Shown here: positions 9,243 to 17,556 of the stretch, piece by piece
How the letters are laid out: each line of letters opens with the position of its first letter
Position numbering within the stretch: position 1 is the stretch's first letter
Source: Pseudomonas viridiflava
Lineage (GTDB): Bacteria > Pseudomonadota > Gammaproteobacteria > Pseudomonadales > Pseudomonadaceae
Direction: 5' to 3'
Assembly: GCF_900601905.1 (NCBI RefSeq)
Contig: NZ_UWFA01000475.1
Location: forward strand, 186,001 to 250,000
DNA: 64,000 bases
The notes under the pieces: generated by a model
The model's database searches: none
The model's input: the letters and a program-made list of their open reading frames with translations, nothing else
Told to the model about the DNA's origin: nothing
Translations under genes and position numbers: made by a program

Positions 9243-10844
9243 TTATCGGGAAAGGCCCACCCCATAAAACGGCGTCAGGCCGAACGGGCTGAGCTTGAAG
9301 TCCTGGACTTCCTTGCGCATCGGCTGGAACACCCTGGAGTTGGCAATAGGGGTGATCGGCACTTGCGTCTTGAGAATCTGCTGAGCCTGCTGATAGAGCT
9401 TGATGCGCTCGTCGCGGTCAGTGGTCAGCTTGGCCTTTTGCACCAGTTTGTCGTAGGCCGGGTCGCACCATTTGGCGTAGTTGCTGCCCTTGACCGCCGC
9501 GCAGCTGTAGAGCACGCCGAGCCAGTTGTCCGGGTCGCCGTTGTCGCCGGTCCAGCCGTAAATCATCGCGTCATGCTCGCCGGCCTTGGCGCGCTTGATG
9601 TACTCGCCCCATTCATAGCTGACGATGTTGGCCTTGATGCCGACCTTGGCCCAGTCGGCTTGAATCATCTGCGCCGACATCCGCGCATTGGGGTTGGACG
9701 CGCGCTGGACGGTCATCGCCCACAGGTTGATCTGGGTACCCGGCGCGATACCCGCCTCCTTGAGCAGCTGTCTGGCTTTTACCGGGTCGTGGGGTGCGTC
9801 CTTGATGCTCGGGTCGTAGCTCCACTGGCCCGGCGGGATCGCATTCTGCGCCAGTTGCCCGGCGCTTTGGTACACGGCTTTGATGATCGCCGGTTTATCA
9901 ATGGCCATGTCCAGCGCCTGACGCACCTTGAGCTGATCCAGCGGCGGATGGGTCACGTTGTAAGCCAGGAAGCCAAGGTTGAAGCCCGGCTGGCTGATCA
10001 CTTTTAGGTTCGGGTCTTTCTGCATCTCTTCGATGTCTTGCGGGCGCGGGTAACCGCTGACCTGGCATTCCCCGGCCTTGAGCTTTTGCATGCGCACGGC
10101 GGCATCGCCGCTGATGGAGAAGATCAGATGATCAAGCTTCACGTCTTCGGGTTTCCAATACGCGGTGTTGCCGTCGTAGCGGATCTGCGCGTCCTTCTGA
10201 TACCGCTTGAAGACGAACGGGCCGGTGCCGATGGGCTTCTGGTTGATGTCTTCGGCTTTGCCCTGTTTGAGCAGCTGGCCTGCGTATTCGGCCGATTGCA
10301 CCGAGGCAAAGCTCATCGCCAGGTTTTGCACGAAGGCGGCATCGACGTTGTTCAGATTGAACCTGACGGTCAGGTCATCAACTTTTTCGACGCTCTTGAT
10401 GGTGGTGTTCATGCCCATGTCAGTGAAGTACGGCGACTCGGACGGGTAGGCTTTGCGGAACGGGTGGCTGGCATCCAGGAGGCGCTGGAAGGTGAACAGC
10501 ACGTCGTCGGCGTTGAAGTCGCGGCTCGGGGTGAAGTAATCAGTGGTGTGGAACTTCACGCCGGGGCGCAGGTGGAAGGTGTAAACCAGGCCATCGCTGG
10601 ACACGTCCCATTTGTTCGCCAGGCCGGGTTCGACTTCAGTGCCGCCGCGCTTGAACTGCGTCAGGCGGTTGAACACGGTTTCAGCCGACGCATCGAAATC
10701 GGTACCGCTGGTGTACTGGCTAGGGTCGAAGCCGGCCGGGCTGGCTTCGGAGCAGTACACCAGCGTGCTGGCGGCTTGAGCCACGGGCGCGCAGGCGAGA
10801 AGGGCGGCAGTCAGTAGCAGCGGTTTGAATGCATTCTTTTCCAT
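9243..10844 (-). CDS. Dipeptide ABC transporter substrate-binding protein, DppA1-like
   Basis: A 533-residue family-5 periplasmic binding protein, first of the four paralogues in the direction of transcription. The signal peptide is EKNAFKPLLLTAALLACAPVAQA and the mature start STLVYCSEASPAGFDPSQY. Core blocks are YTFHLRPGVKFHTT, NADDVLFTFQRL, IGTGPFVFKRY and GWTGDNGDPDNW. I chose the ATG at 10844 with GAGGA five bases upstream. Compared with its neighbours the ligand region differs (LWAMTVQRASNPNARMSAQ where two others read LWAMPVQRPYNPNAKLMAE). This fits specialisation of each binding protein for different di- or tripeptides, as reported for P. aeruginosa. That functional reading is inference. 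Confidence 0.91.
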   Translation of the reverse strand: MEKNAFKPLLLTAALLACAPVAQAASTLVYCSEASPAGFDPSQYTSGTDFDASAETVFNRLTQFKRGGTEVEPGLANKWDVSSDGLVYTFHLRPGVKFHTTDYFTPSRDFNADDVLFTFQRLLDASHPFRKAYPSESPYFTDMGMNTTIKSVEKVDDLTVRFNLNNVDAAFVQNLAMSFASVQSAEYAGQLLKQGKAEDINQKPIGTGPFVFKRYQKDAQIRYDGNTAYWKPEDVKLDHLIFSISGDAAVRMQKLKAGECQVSGYPRPQDIEEMQKDPNLKVISQPGFNLGFLAYNVTHPPLDQLKVRQALDMAIDKPAIIKAVYQSAGQLAQNAIPPGQWSYDPSIKDAPHDPVKARQLLKEAGIAPGTQINLWAMTVQRASNPNARMSAQMIQADWAKVGIKANIVSYEWGEYIKRAKAGEHDAMIYGWTGDNGDPDNWLGVLYSCAAVKGSNYAKWCDPAYDKLVQKAKLTTDRDERIKLYQQAQQILKTQVPITPIANSRVFQPMRKEVQDFKLSPFGLTPFYGVGLSR

Positions 10845-10938
10845 GAAGTCCTCGTGGGGCGGCACTGATGCGGATAGACAACGGATAGTGCCGGACTCAC
10901 AAGGTTCCCGACAATTGTTGATGCCGGTGGGGAGGATT

Positions 10939-10957
10939 GCGCTGTCCCTGACAGCGC
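10939..10957. repeat. Short perfect hairpin upstream of dppA1-like gene
   Basis: GCGCTGTC and GACAGCGC are separated by CCT. The hairpin sits between the HET-C-like gene and the dppA1-like gene, both transcribed leftwards. It is followed on the plus side by a REP half-site (GGAGCAAGCTTGCTCC, 10971-10986). There is no T-run on either side, so I do not call it a terminator. Confidence 0.45.
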
Positions 10958-11053
10958 ATCGTCATGGTGGAGCAAGCTTGCTCCCACGCGTCGACCGTTT
11001 GCTGCGTGACAGTGTTGCTCAGGAAGACGGGCATTCTTATCTGGAACCGCGAA

Positions 11054-12628
11054 TTACCTCTGGCGAGTCAGGTACCAGCCGATAGGCGTGCGCTTCCACA
11101 ATTGCAGCAGAAGGTTATCTTCGCTCAGAAAGGTTTCCAGGAAACTGCTCCCGTCCCGCTTGAGGTTTTCGAGCTGTCTGAGTGAAGCATCGCGAGCCTG
11201 TTGGGCGATTCTATCCAGATCACTTTTGCTTTCAGCCCTGCGGACCAGATGCGGATTTTTGGTTGCCCACTGCGCAACGAATTCATCTTGCCAGCGGCAG
11301 TCCATCGGATGCTCGAAATATCCCCTTGCGACCAGCCCTGCATTGCCCGAGCCCGGTTTATCCAGCCATTGCTCAAGCATGACGTGTCCGACATGTTCGA
11401 CCGCCTGTTGCGCCAGAATCGCCGCCAGTTCGTGCAGTGGATGTTCGGCGTGGTCTTTAGCCAGTTGCGAATGAGAGGGGTCAGTAGAGCCATTGGTGTT
11501 CGGATCGTCCCAGCGTGTCTGTGCGCCGCCAATGCTGTTACCCACCACAGTCATCAAGCCCTGCATGGCAAAACCGATAGCGTTGCTGAAAATCTGTCCT
11601 GGCTTGCCGATGAAATGGTTGATCTGTTCGATGAACTCGGAAAACGGCAGGTCGGCCCATTTGTCGCGGGCGCCGAGGAACTCCTCAAACGCTTTCAGGT
11701 AGCTCTCGTTGGGATGTTCACTGAGCAGAATCTGAATAATCTGGTCCTTCTCGTAACGCTCGCCCGACTGGATTGGCATGAACACCGTGTCCTTGGTCGA
11801 GAACAGAATCTTGCCCAACGGTGCTGCAAGGCTTGCAATCACATCGGTTGAACCAAACATGCCGGTCACCAGCGGCAGGCCATGGCGACAGTCAGCTTTG
11901 GAGGTCCAGGGCAGCACCTTCGTGTAACCCAGTTTGATCAGACTGAGTTCCACAAAATTGGAGTGGGAAAAGAAGTCTTCCAGGACATGCAGGGCGGACC
12001 CGAAGGCACGTAACCCATCGGTGGACTCCAGCCCCTCCCGGGCTGCGGTATCGAACTCGGTTTTCATCGCACTGGCGCTGCGGTCAATGTAGCGTTTCAT
12101 CGAGGTCTGTTGGTCCACCTTGAGCAGTGGATCGCCGGGCAACACCCAGAGTTCGAAGTCCGCATCACGACTCTGAGGGTTGGCCGGGTCAGGGTCGATC
12201 ACTTTGGGGTTGTCGATATGCTCACTGGGGCGGTACACACCGAGCCTTTGCGGCGTAACCCTGAAGCGCTCCCGGTCGATTTTCATGAGGTCGTGGAATT
12301 CACGCACTGCCAGCACGTCCACGATTCGAGTCAGGGCATCGCGCGATAACACGTCGGGAAAGTTCTTCGGTGAGTGCCAGGCTCGGACGATTTTCGGGTC
12401 CAGCAGTTGCGAGTAGTCCCGCAGCCAGTTGCCGTAATAAATCGCACGAAGTTCGTGATCCCTGAAACCGACGGATTTCAGGATCTTCTCGATAGAGCTG
12501 TGAGTGGCTTTTTTTTCATCGCCGTCACCGGCTGAGAAGCGCAATGCGATCTTTATAGGTTGCCCGGCGCTGGTTTGTGGCGAGGTTTCAATAGAGGTTT
12601 CAATAGAGGTTTCAATAAGAGGATTCAT
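11054..12628 (-). CDS. HET-C-like protein
   Basis: A 524-residue protein that resembles the bacterial relatives of fungal heterokaryon-incompatibility protein HET-C. The family signature GNWLRDYSQ is at residues 66-74, and a histidine/acid cluster HVLEDFFSHSNFVE at 214-227 looks like the metal-binding helix of zinc-dependent phospholipase C / P1-nuclease folds. A second histidine-rich helix (EHPLHELAAILAQQAVEHVGHVM) lies in the C-terminal third. I see no signal peptide. The N-terminus carries three copies of Ile-Glu-Thr-Ser encoded by a 12-base tandem repeat. The ATG at 12628 has AAGGA upstream. The gene interrupts the usual order dppA1 / SIMPL / roxSR, so it is probably an insertion. A membrane-acting toxin or self-recognition role is only inference. 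Confidence 0.75.
   Translation of the reverse strand: MNPLIETSIETSIETSPQTSAGQPIKIALRFSAGDGDEKKATHSSIEKILKSVGFRDHELRAIYYGNWLRDYSQLLDPKIVRAWHSPKNFPDVLSRDALTRIVDVLAVREFHDLMKIDRERFRVTPQRLGVYRPSEHIDNPKVIDPDPANPQSRDADFELWVLPGDPLLKVDQQTSMKRYIDRSASAMKTEFDTAAREGLESTDGLRAFGSALHVLEDFFSHSNFVELSLIKLGYTKVLPWTSKADCRHGLPLVTGMFGSTDVIASLAAPLGKILFSTKDTVFMPIQSGERYEKDQIIQILLSEHPNESYLKAFEEFLGARDKWADLPFSEFIEQINHFIGKPGQIFSNAIGFAMQGLMTVVGNSIGGAQTRWDDPNTNGSTDPSHSQLAKDHAEHPLHELAAILAQQAVEHVGHVMLEQWLDKPGSGNAGLVARGYFEHPMDCRWQDEFVAQWATKNPHLVRRAESKSDLDRIAQQARDASLRQLENLKRDGSSFLETFLSEDNLLLQLWKRTPIGWYLTRQR
12574..12615 (-). repeat. 12-bp tandem repeat at the 5' end of the HET-C-like gene
   Basis: Three consecutive 12-base units (plus-strand TTTCAATAGAGG) encode Ile-Glu-Thr-Ser three times just after the start codon. 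The boundaries are approximate. Change in copy number would keep the frame and only lengthen or shorten the N-terminus. Confidence 0.75.
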
Positions 12629-12756
12629 CCGTGATTCCTTATAAAAAATGTGGTCGGTAAAGCGAGGCCCAGTTTACGGCACCAGATTTTTTGGGGAATC
12701 AGACGGGGGAGTCAGGAATTGTAGGATGAGGGGATGTGAGCGGTGCGATAACAAAC

Positions 12757-12845
12757 CGCAGGAGCGTCTTTAGCCGCGAAGGGCCGGTAAAGTGGATGGA
12801 TATTCGTTGGCTGGACTAGCGCTCGCGGCTGAATCCGCTCCTACG
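12757..12845. repeat. REP-type inverted repeat pair (GGCTTTAGCCGC family)
   Basis: Two opposing arms (12757-12779 and about 12822-12845) share the core of the repeat at 7217 with a few mismatches (CGTCTTTAGCCGCGA against TCGCGGCTGAATCCG). A spacer of about 40 bases separates them. The element fills most of the gap between the convergent-side end of the SIMPL gene and the start of the HET-C-like gene. Confidence 0.75.
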
Positions 12846-12876
12846 GGCAACTCACATCCGTAGGAGCGGGCAGGGG

Positions 12877-13596
12877 TTACGGGATCGCGACTTCGATGGT
12901 GCCGTCGGCCGTCACGGTCACCTGGCTGGTGCCTGCTTCGACGTCAGGCGTCGGCGCGCCGTCAGCTTCGGGGCGTGCTGCCTTCATCATCATGACCGGC
13001 GCACGGAAATACGGCTGCGGATAACCCGAGGTATTGAAGTTCAGGTTGACCACTTTGTAACCGGTACCGCCCAGGGCGTCGGTGATCAGTTGCGCACGGG
13101 TACGGAACGCCGTGACGGCTTCCTTGAGCAACTCGTCTTCGCTGGCTTTGCGGGTAGGTGGCGCGATGGAGAAGTCCATGCCGCCCATTTTCATGTCGCC
13201 CAGCATTTCGCCAGTCAGCTTGGACAGGGCTGCAAAGTCGGCGCTTTCCAGGCGCAGTTCAGCGCGTTCGCGCCAGCCGGTGATCTTCTGGCCCTTGTCC
13301 TCATAAATCGGATAGCTGCTGCGGTTGCCCTGGCGGATGGTGATGTCCTTGACCTGGCGAGCCTGGCCGAGCGCCTTGTTCAGGGTTTGGGTGACTTCGG
13401 CAGCCAGTTTGGCCGGGTCGGTGTTCTGGGCCTCGGTGTAGAGCGTGACATTCATCAGGTCGCGACTGACTTCCTTGTTGACCTCTGCACGCACGGAAAC
13501 CTGGTTGTAACGCGCCTCTTCAGCCATGGCCGGGACGCTGATCAATGCAGCGGCGCCGAGGGCGAGAAGGGCAGTAGCGGGGCGAAGGCTGAACAT
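12877..13596 (-). CDS. Periplasmic SIMPL-domain (DUF541) protein
   Basis: A 239-residue secreted protein with a Sec signal peptide (FSLRPATALLALGAAALISVPAMA). A SIMPL/DUF541 domain begins at YNQVSVRAEVNKEVSRDLM, and the typical C-terminal strand VEAGTSQVTVTADGTIEVAI is present. Proteins of this family sit in the periplasm or outer membrane and their biochemical role is poorly defined. The ATG at 13596 has GGAG five bases upstream. It is divergent from roxS across about 240 bases, as in P. aeruginosa, where a gene of this kind also lies between roxS and dppA1. Family assignment is good; no function is claimed. Confidence 0.82.
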   Translation of the reverse strand: MFSLRPATALLALGAAALISVPAMAEEARYNQVSVRAEVNKEVSRDLMNVTLYTEAQNTDPAKLAAEVTQTLNKALGQARQVKDITIRQGNRSSYPIYEDKGQKITGWRERAELRLESADFAALSKLTGEMLGDMKMGGMDFSIAPPTRKASEDELLKEAVTAFRTRAQLITDALGGTGYKVVNLNFNTSGYPQPYFRAPVMMMKAARPEADGAPTPDVEAGTSQVTVTADGTIEVAIP

Positions 13597-13834
13597 AGAA
13601 ACTCCTTGTTATCGAGCAGGCCCGGGACAGGCGTCCAGCAGGCGTAAAGCCATCAGACTGTGAAGGGATGATCGGGTTCCAGCCCGGCCATGATGCTTGT
13701 GCCACAAAACGTATCGGTCGCAGGCAGATTAAATCTTGATGAAACCTGTAACGCGTTGCAGCAGTTTCCCCAGTTTAGCTGGCTCCTTGGTTATACTCGC
13801 TGCGATTCGCCTGGAGCACTCATCAGGAGAGCTC

Positions 13835-15094
13835 ATGCTCGCCCCCGTACAATTGCTGTCCGCTACCCGTCAGAACCTCTGGCGCCTGACCATCATCCGC
13901 ATGCTGGTGCTGGCTGCACAGGCCGGTTCGGTAGGTATTGCCTACCTGTTTCAGTTATTGCCGCTGCCCTGGATGCAACTGGCCGTGACCCTCGGCTTTT
14001 CAATGGTCTGGTGTGCCGTGACGGCGATTCGCCTGCGCACTTCGCTGCCGGTCACAGAGCAGGAATACGCCGTACAGCTGGCATTCGACCTGTTTATCCA
14101 CAGCGCGCTGCTGTACTACTCCGGCGGTTCGACCAACCCGTTCGTTTCCTATTACCTGGTGCCGCTGACCATCGCTGCGGTGACCTTGCCGTGGCGTTAT
14201 TCGTTAATTCTTTCGGGCATCGCGCTGGCCCTCTACAGCTGGCTGCTGGGCCACTCGTTTCCACTGGATACCTACCCGATTTCCCGGGAAAACATGCAGA
14301 TCTACGGCATGTGGCTGAGTTTCGCCCTGGCCGCTTCGGTGATCACTTTTTTTGCCGCGAAGATGGCGGAAGAGCTGCGCCGTCAGGAACAGCTGCGTTC
14401 GGAGCGCCGTGAAGAAGGCTTGCGCGATCAGCAACTGCTTGCCGTGGCGACTCAGGCTGCCGGTGCCGCGCACGAGCTGGGTACGCCGCTGGCCACCATG
14501 AGCGTGCTGCTCAAGGAAATGCGCCAGGACCATAAAGACCCGGCGCTGCAGGATGATCTGGAAGTGCTTCAGGAGCAGGTCAAACAGTGCAAGCAGACCC
14601 TGCAGCAACTGGTGCGCGCTGCCGAGGCCAATCGTCGTCTGGCGGTCGAGATGCAGACCGTCAATCACTGGCTGGACGAGTCGCTCAACCGCTGGCACCT
14701 GATGCGCCCGGAGGCCAGTTACCGATTCCAGTTGCTGGGCAAAGGCACTGCGCCCATGCTGGCGCCGCCGCCGGACCTGACACAGGCGCTGCTCAATCTG
14801 CTCAACAACGCAGCCGACGCCTGCCCGGAAGGCCTGGAAGTGAATCTGGACTGGGACGCCCAGGAAATCTGTATCAGCATTCGCGACCATGGCCCTGGTG
14901 TGCCGCTGGCCATCGCCGAGCAGATTGGCAAACCTTTTTTTACGACCAAAGGCAAAGGCTTCGGCCTGGGTCTGTTTTTGAGCAAGGCCAGCGTGACCCG
15001 CGCGGGCGGCTCGGTAAAACTCTACAGTCACGAGCAAGGCGGCACGCTGACCGAGCTGCGCCTGCCACGTAACGCCCGAGGAGATGATGCATGA
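13835..15094 (+). CDS. roxS: Redox-responsive sensor histidine kinase RoxS (RegB/PrrB family)
   Basis: A 419-residue membrane histidine kinase. About six membrane segments in the first 190 residues include the quinone-sensing type motif GGSTNPFVSYYLVP near residues 96-110. The phosphoacceptor box is HELGTPLATM with His213, the exact RegB/PrrB form. The ATPase domain has LLNLLNNAADACP and GLGLFLSKA. The family senses the redox state of the quinone pool and phosphorylates a RegA/RoxR partner; in Pseudomonas RoxSR controls terminal oxidases including the cyanide-insensitive one. I chose the ATG at 13835 because CAGGAGAG precedes it, although the frame is open from 13736. The stop overlaps the roxR start (ATGA). 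Confidence 0.92.
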   Translation: MLAPVQLLSATRQNLWRLTIIRMLVLAAQAGSVGIAYLFQLLPLPWMQLAVTLGFSMVWCAVTAIRLRTSLPVTEQEYAVQLAFDLFIHSALLYYSGGSTNPFVSYYLVPLTIAAVTLPWRYSLILSGIALALYSWLLGHSFPLDTYPISRENMQIYGMWLSFALAASVITFFAAKMAEELRRQEQLRSERREEGLRDQQLLAVATQAAGAAHELGTPLATMSVLLKEMRQDHKDPALQDDLEVLQEQVKQCKQTLQQLVRAAEANRRLAVEMQTVNHWLDESLNRWHLMRPEASYRFQLLGKGTAPMLAPPPDLTQALLNLLNNAADACPEGLEVNLDWDAQEICISIRDHGPGVPLAIAEQIGKPFFTTKGKGFGLGLFLSKASVTRAGGSVKLYSHEQGGTLTELRLPRNARGDDA

Positions 15095-15651
15095 GTGACG
15101 AAATCCAGGTTGAAGGCGAAGAGCTGCCGCATCTGTTGCTGGTTGACGATGACGCAACGTTCACCCGTGTGATGGCGCGAGCAATGTCGCGACGTGGTTT
15201 TCGCGTCAGCACCGCCGGCTCCGCCGAAGAAGGGCTGATTCTGGCCCAGTCGGACATTCCCGAATTTGCCGCGCTGGACCTGAAAATGGATGGCGATTCC
15301 GGCCTGGTGCTGTTGCCCAAGCTGCTGGAACTGGACCCGGACATGCGCGTGGTGATCCTCACCGGTTATTCGAGCATTGCCACGGCCGTGGAGGCGATCA
15401 AGCGCGGCGCCTGCAATTACCTGTGCAAACCCGCCGATGCCGACGACGTGCTGGCGGCGCTGCTGTCCCAGCACTCGGATCTGGACACCCTGGTGCCGGA
15501 TAACCCGATGTCCGTGGACCGCCTGCAGTGGGAACACATTCAGCGCGTGCTGACCGAGCACGAAGGCAATATTTCCGCGACCGCCAGGGCGCTGGGCATG
15601 CACCGCCGCACCTTGCAGCGCAAATTGCAAAAGCGTCCAGTACGCCGCTAA
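15091..15651 (+). CDS. roxR: Response regulator RoxR (RegA/PrrA family)
   Basis: A 186-residue response regulator. The receiver domain has the acidic cluster at residues 19-21, the phosphorylation site Asp63 in ALDLKMDGDSG, the switch threonine in VILTGYSS and the lysine in LCKPADA. A short linker leads to a C-terminal Fis-type helix-turn-helix (ISATARALGMHRRTLQRKLQKR). This is the RegA/PrrA/RoxR layout and length. Its ATG overlaps the roxS stop codon, so the two are translationally coupled. Targets expected from the family are respiratory oxidase genes; no target site is assigned here. Confidence 0.93.
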   Translation: MSDEIQVEGEELPHLLLVDDDATFTRVMARAMSRRGFRVSTAGSAEEGLILAQSDIPEFAALDLKMDGDSGLVLLPKLLELDPDMRVVILTGYSSIATAVEAIKRGACNYLCKPADADDVLAALLSQHSDLDTLVPDNPMSVDRLQWEHIQRVLTEHEGNISATARALGMHRRTLQRKLQKRPVRR

Positions 15652-15738
15652 GCGCTTTTTTAGTCATGGATGATCGCGTCGAGCGTTCGTTGCCCACGGC
15701 ACGAACGCTGAACTTCACTACGAAGTCGAGTCATCACC

Positions 15739-17472
15739 ATGAAGCGCAATGCCGAGTACACCGCCGTCAATGACAGCGTGGACGAAAAGTTCTTTTCCCG
15801 CGTCTGGAAGCTGATCACCCCCTACTGGCGCAGCGAAGAAAAGCGCCTGGCCTGGATCCTGCTGATTGCCGTGATTGGGCTTTCGCTGTTCAGCGTGGGC
15901 ATTTCCGTGGTGCTCAACAGCTGGTACCGGGATTTCTACAACGCGCTGGAAAAAAAGGACCTGGCGGCGTTTACCCAGTCAATCCTGTATTTCTGCGGCA
16001 TTGCCACGTTTGGCATCCTCGGCGCCGTGTATCGCCTGTATCTGACCCAGATGCTGACCATCCGCTGGCGCCGCTGGCTCACCGAGCAGCATTTTGCCAA
16101 ATGGCTGAGCCATAAAAACTACTACCGGCTGGAGCAGGGCGGTTATACCGATAACCCGGATCAGCGGCTGTCCGAAGACCTCAACCAATTCACCAGCAGT
16201 ACCTTGAGCCTGGGCCTGGGCCTGATGAAAACCGTGGTCAGCCTGGTGTCGTTCTCGATCATCCTCTGGGGTGTTTCCGGGAGCATCGAGCTGTTCGGCA
16301 TCACCATCCCCGGCTACATGTTCTGGGCGGCTTTCCTTTATGCAGTGGTCGGCAGCTGGCTGACCCATGTCATCGGTCGGCGCCTGATCCCCCTGAGCAA
16401 CCAGCAGGAGCGTTACGAGGCGGACCTGCGTTTCTCGCTGGTGCGGGTTCGCGAGCATGCGGAAAATATTGCGTTGTCCAATGGCGAACCCAACGAAAAT
16501 GCGCGGCTCAGCTCGCGCTTTGGCCAGGTCTGGAGCAACTACTGGTCAATGATGGGCGTGCAGAAACGTCTGACCTTCTTTACTGCGGGCTACTCGCAAA
16601 TCGCCGTGATCTTTGCCTTTATGGTGGCCGCACCGCGTTATTTCGCGGGCAAGATCGAGCTGGGCGAGCTGATGCAGATCAACTCGGCGTTTGGCAGCGT
16701 GCAGGAAAATTTCAGCTGGTTCATTGATGCCTACGCCACGCTGGCGTCATGGCGAGCGACGTGTGACAGGCTGTTGAGCTTTCGCCAGGCAATGGACCAG
16801 AACGAGGCGCATGTCTCGGCCATCGATATCCAGCAGGGCGGCAGCGCCTTGAACATCGCAGGTCTGGCCTTGCAGCTGGGCAGTCGTCAGCTGCTGAATG
16901 ACGCGACCCTTGAGGTGAGGGCGGGTGAGCGCGTCATGCTCAGCGGCCGCTCCGGCAGTGGTAAAAGCACCCTGTTACGGGCCTTGGGTGGTTTGTGGCA
17001 GGACGGCAAGGGGCTTATCCGCTTGCCTGCCGAGCGTTATCTGTTCTTGCCGCAAAGCCCTTATCTGCCCATAGGCACTCTGCGCGAGGCGTTAAGTTAT
17101 CCACAGGGTGTGGAGATTTATCCGGCTGCACGCTTCGCTGAGGTGCTGGAAACCTGCCGACTGGGTCATCTGACATCACGCCTCGACGAGGGCAATCACT
17201 GGCAGCGCGTGCTGTCGCCCGGCGAGCAGCAGCGTCTGGCGTTTGCCCGGGCGTTGCTGTTCGAGCCGTGCTGGCTGTTTATGGATGAAGCCACCTCGGC
17301 AATGGATGAGGAAGATGAAGAGCAGCTGTATCAGGCGGTGATTGATCAGTTACCGGATGTAACCCTGATCAGCATCGGCCATCGCAGCAGTCTCAAGCGC
17401 TTTCATCGACGTCTGCTGCGTATTGACGGCGGCCAATTGCAAGAACAACCTCGTTCCCAACCGGTTGTATGA
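15739..17472 (+). CDS. SbmA/YddA-type ABC transporter (fused permease and ATPase)
   Basis: A 577-residue half-transporter. The N-terminal membrane domain of the SbmA/BacA type contains SVVLNSWYRDFYNALEKKD and WRRWLTEQHFAKWLSHKNYYRLEQ. The C-terminal ATPase has Walker A GRSGSGKST near residue 402, signature LSPGEQQRLAFAR near 492 and Walker B CWLFMDEATSAMDEED near 517. Relatives move peptides, vitamin B12-like or modified-peptide substrates across the inner membrane; the substrate here cannot be told. Unlike SbmA itself it keeps its own ATPase, as in YddA. It starts 87 bases after roxR on the same strand, so co-transcription is possible. Its last codons overlap an operator-like box for the next gene. 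Confidence 0.85.
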   Translation: MKRNAEYTAVNDSVDEKFFSRVWKLITPYWRSEEKRLAWILLIAVIGLSLFSVGISVVLNSWYRDFYNALEKKDLAAFTQSILYFCGIATFGILGAVYRLYLTQMLTIRWRRWLTEQHFAKWLSHKNYYRLEQGGYTDNPDQRLSEDLNQFTSSTLSLGLGLMKTVVSLVSFSIILWGVSGSIELFGITIPGYMFWAAFLYAVVGSWLTHVIGRRLIPLSNQQERYEADLRFSLVRVREHAENIALSNGEPNENARLSSRFGQVWSNYWSMMGVQKRLTFFTAGYSQIAVIFAFMVAAPRYFAGKIELGELMQINSAFGSVQENFSWFIDAYATLASWRATCDRLLSFRQAMDQNEAHVSAIDIQQGGSALNIAGLALQLGSRQLLNDATLEVRAGERVMLSGRSGSGKSTLLRALGGLWQDGKGLIRLPAERYLFLPQSPYLPIGTLREALSYPQGVEIYPAARFAEVLETCRLGHLTSRLDEGNHWQRVLSPGEQQRLAFARALLFEPCWLFMDEATSAMDEEDEEQLYQAVIDQLPDVTLISIGHRSSLKRFHRRLLRIDGGQLQEQPRSQPVV

Positions 17473-17518
17473 CTGTTTCCGGGAAAACGGTCGCTTTTAC
17501 GAATGTGATCGTATAACC
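17464..17518 (+). promoter_or_regulatory. Two operator-like boxes upstream of the FadR-type regulator
   Basis: GTTGTATGAC (17464-17473) and GTGATCGTATAACC (17505-17518) both contain a T-N-G-T-A-type half of the FadR-family operator. Read on the opposite strand the second is GGTTATACGATCAC, matching the first at GGTT.TA.GA. They are about four helical turns apart and precede the regulator start by roughly 40-90 bases, which suggests autoregulation. Related boxes lie before the kdgD gene. Confidence 0.5.
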
Positions 17519-17556
17519 CGGTGAGCTATCATGAGTGCTTTCCCAGGTTGAGATTG

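Noticed and set aside
12574..12615. 12-bp repeats considered as regulatory direct repeats
   Set aside because: They lie downstream of the start codon and in frame, so they are better explained as coding repeats.
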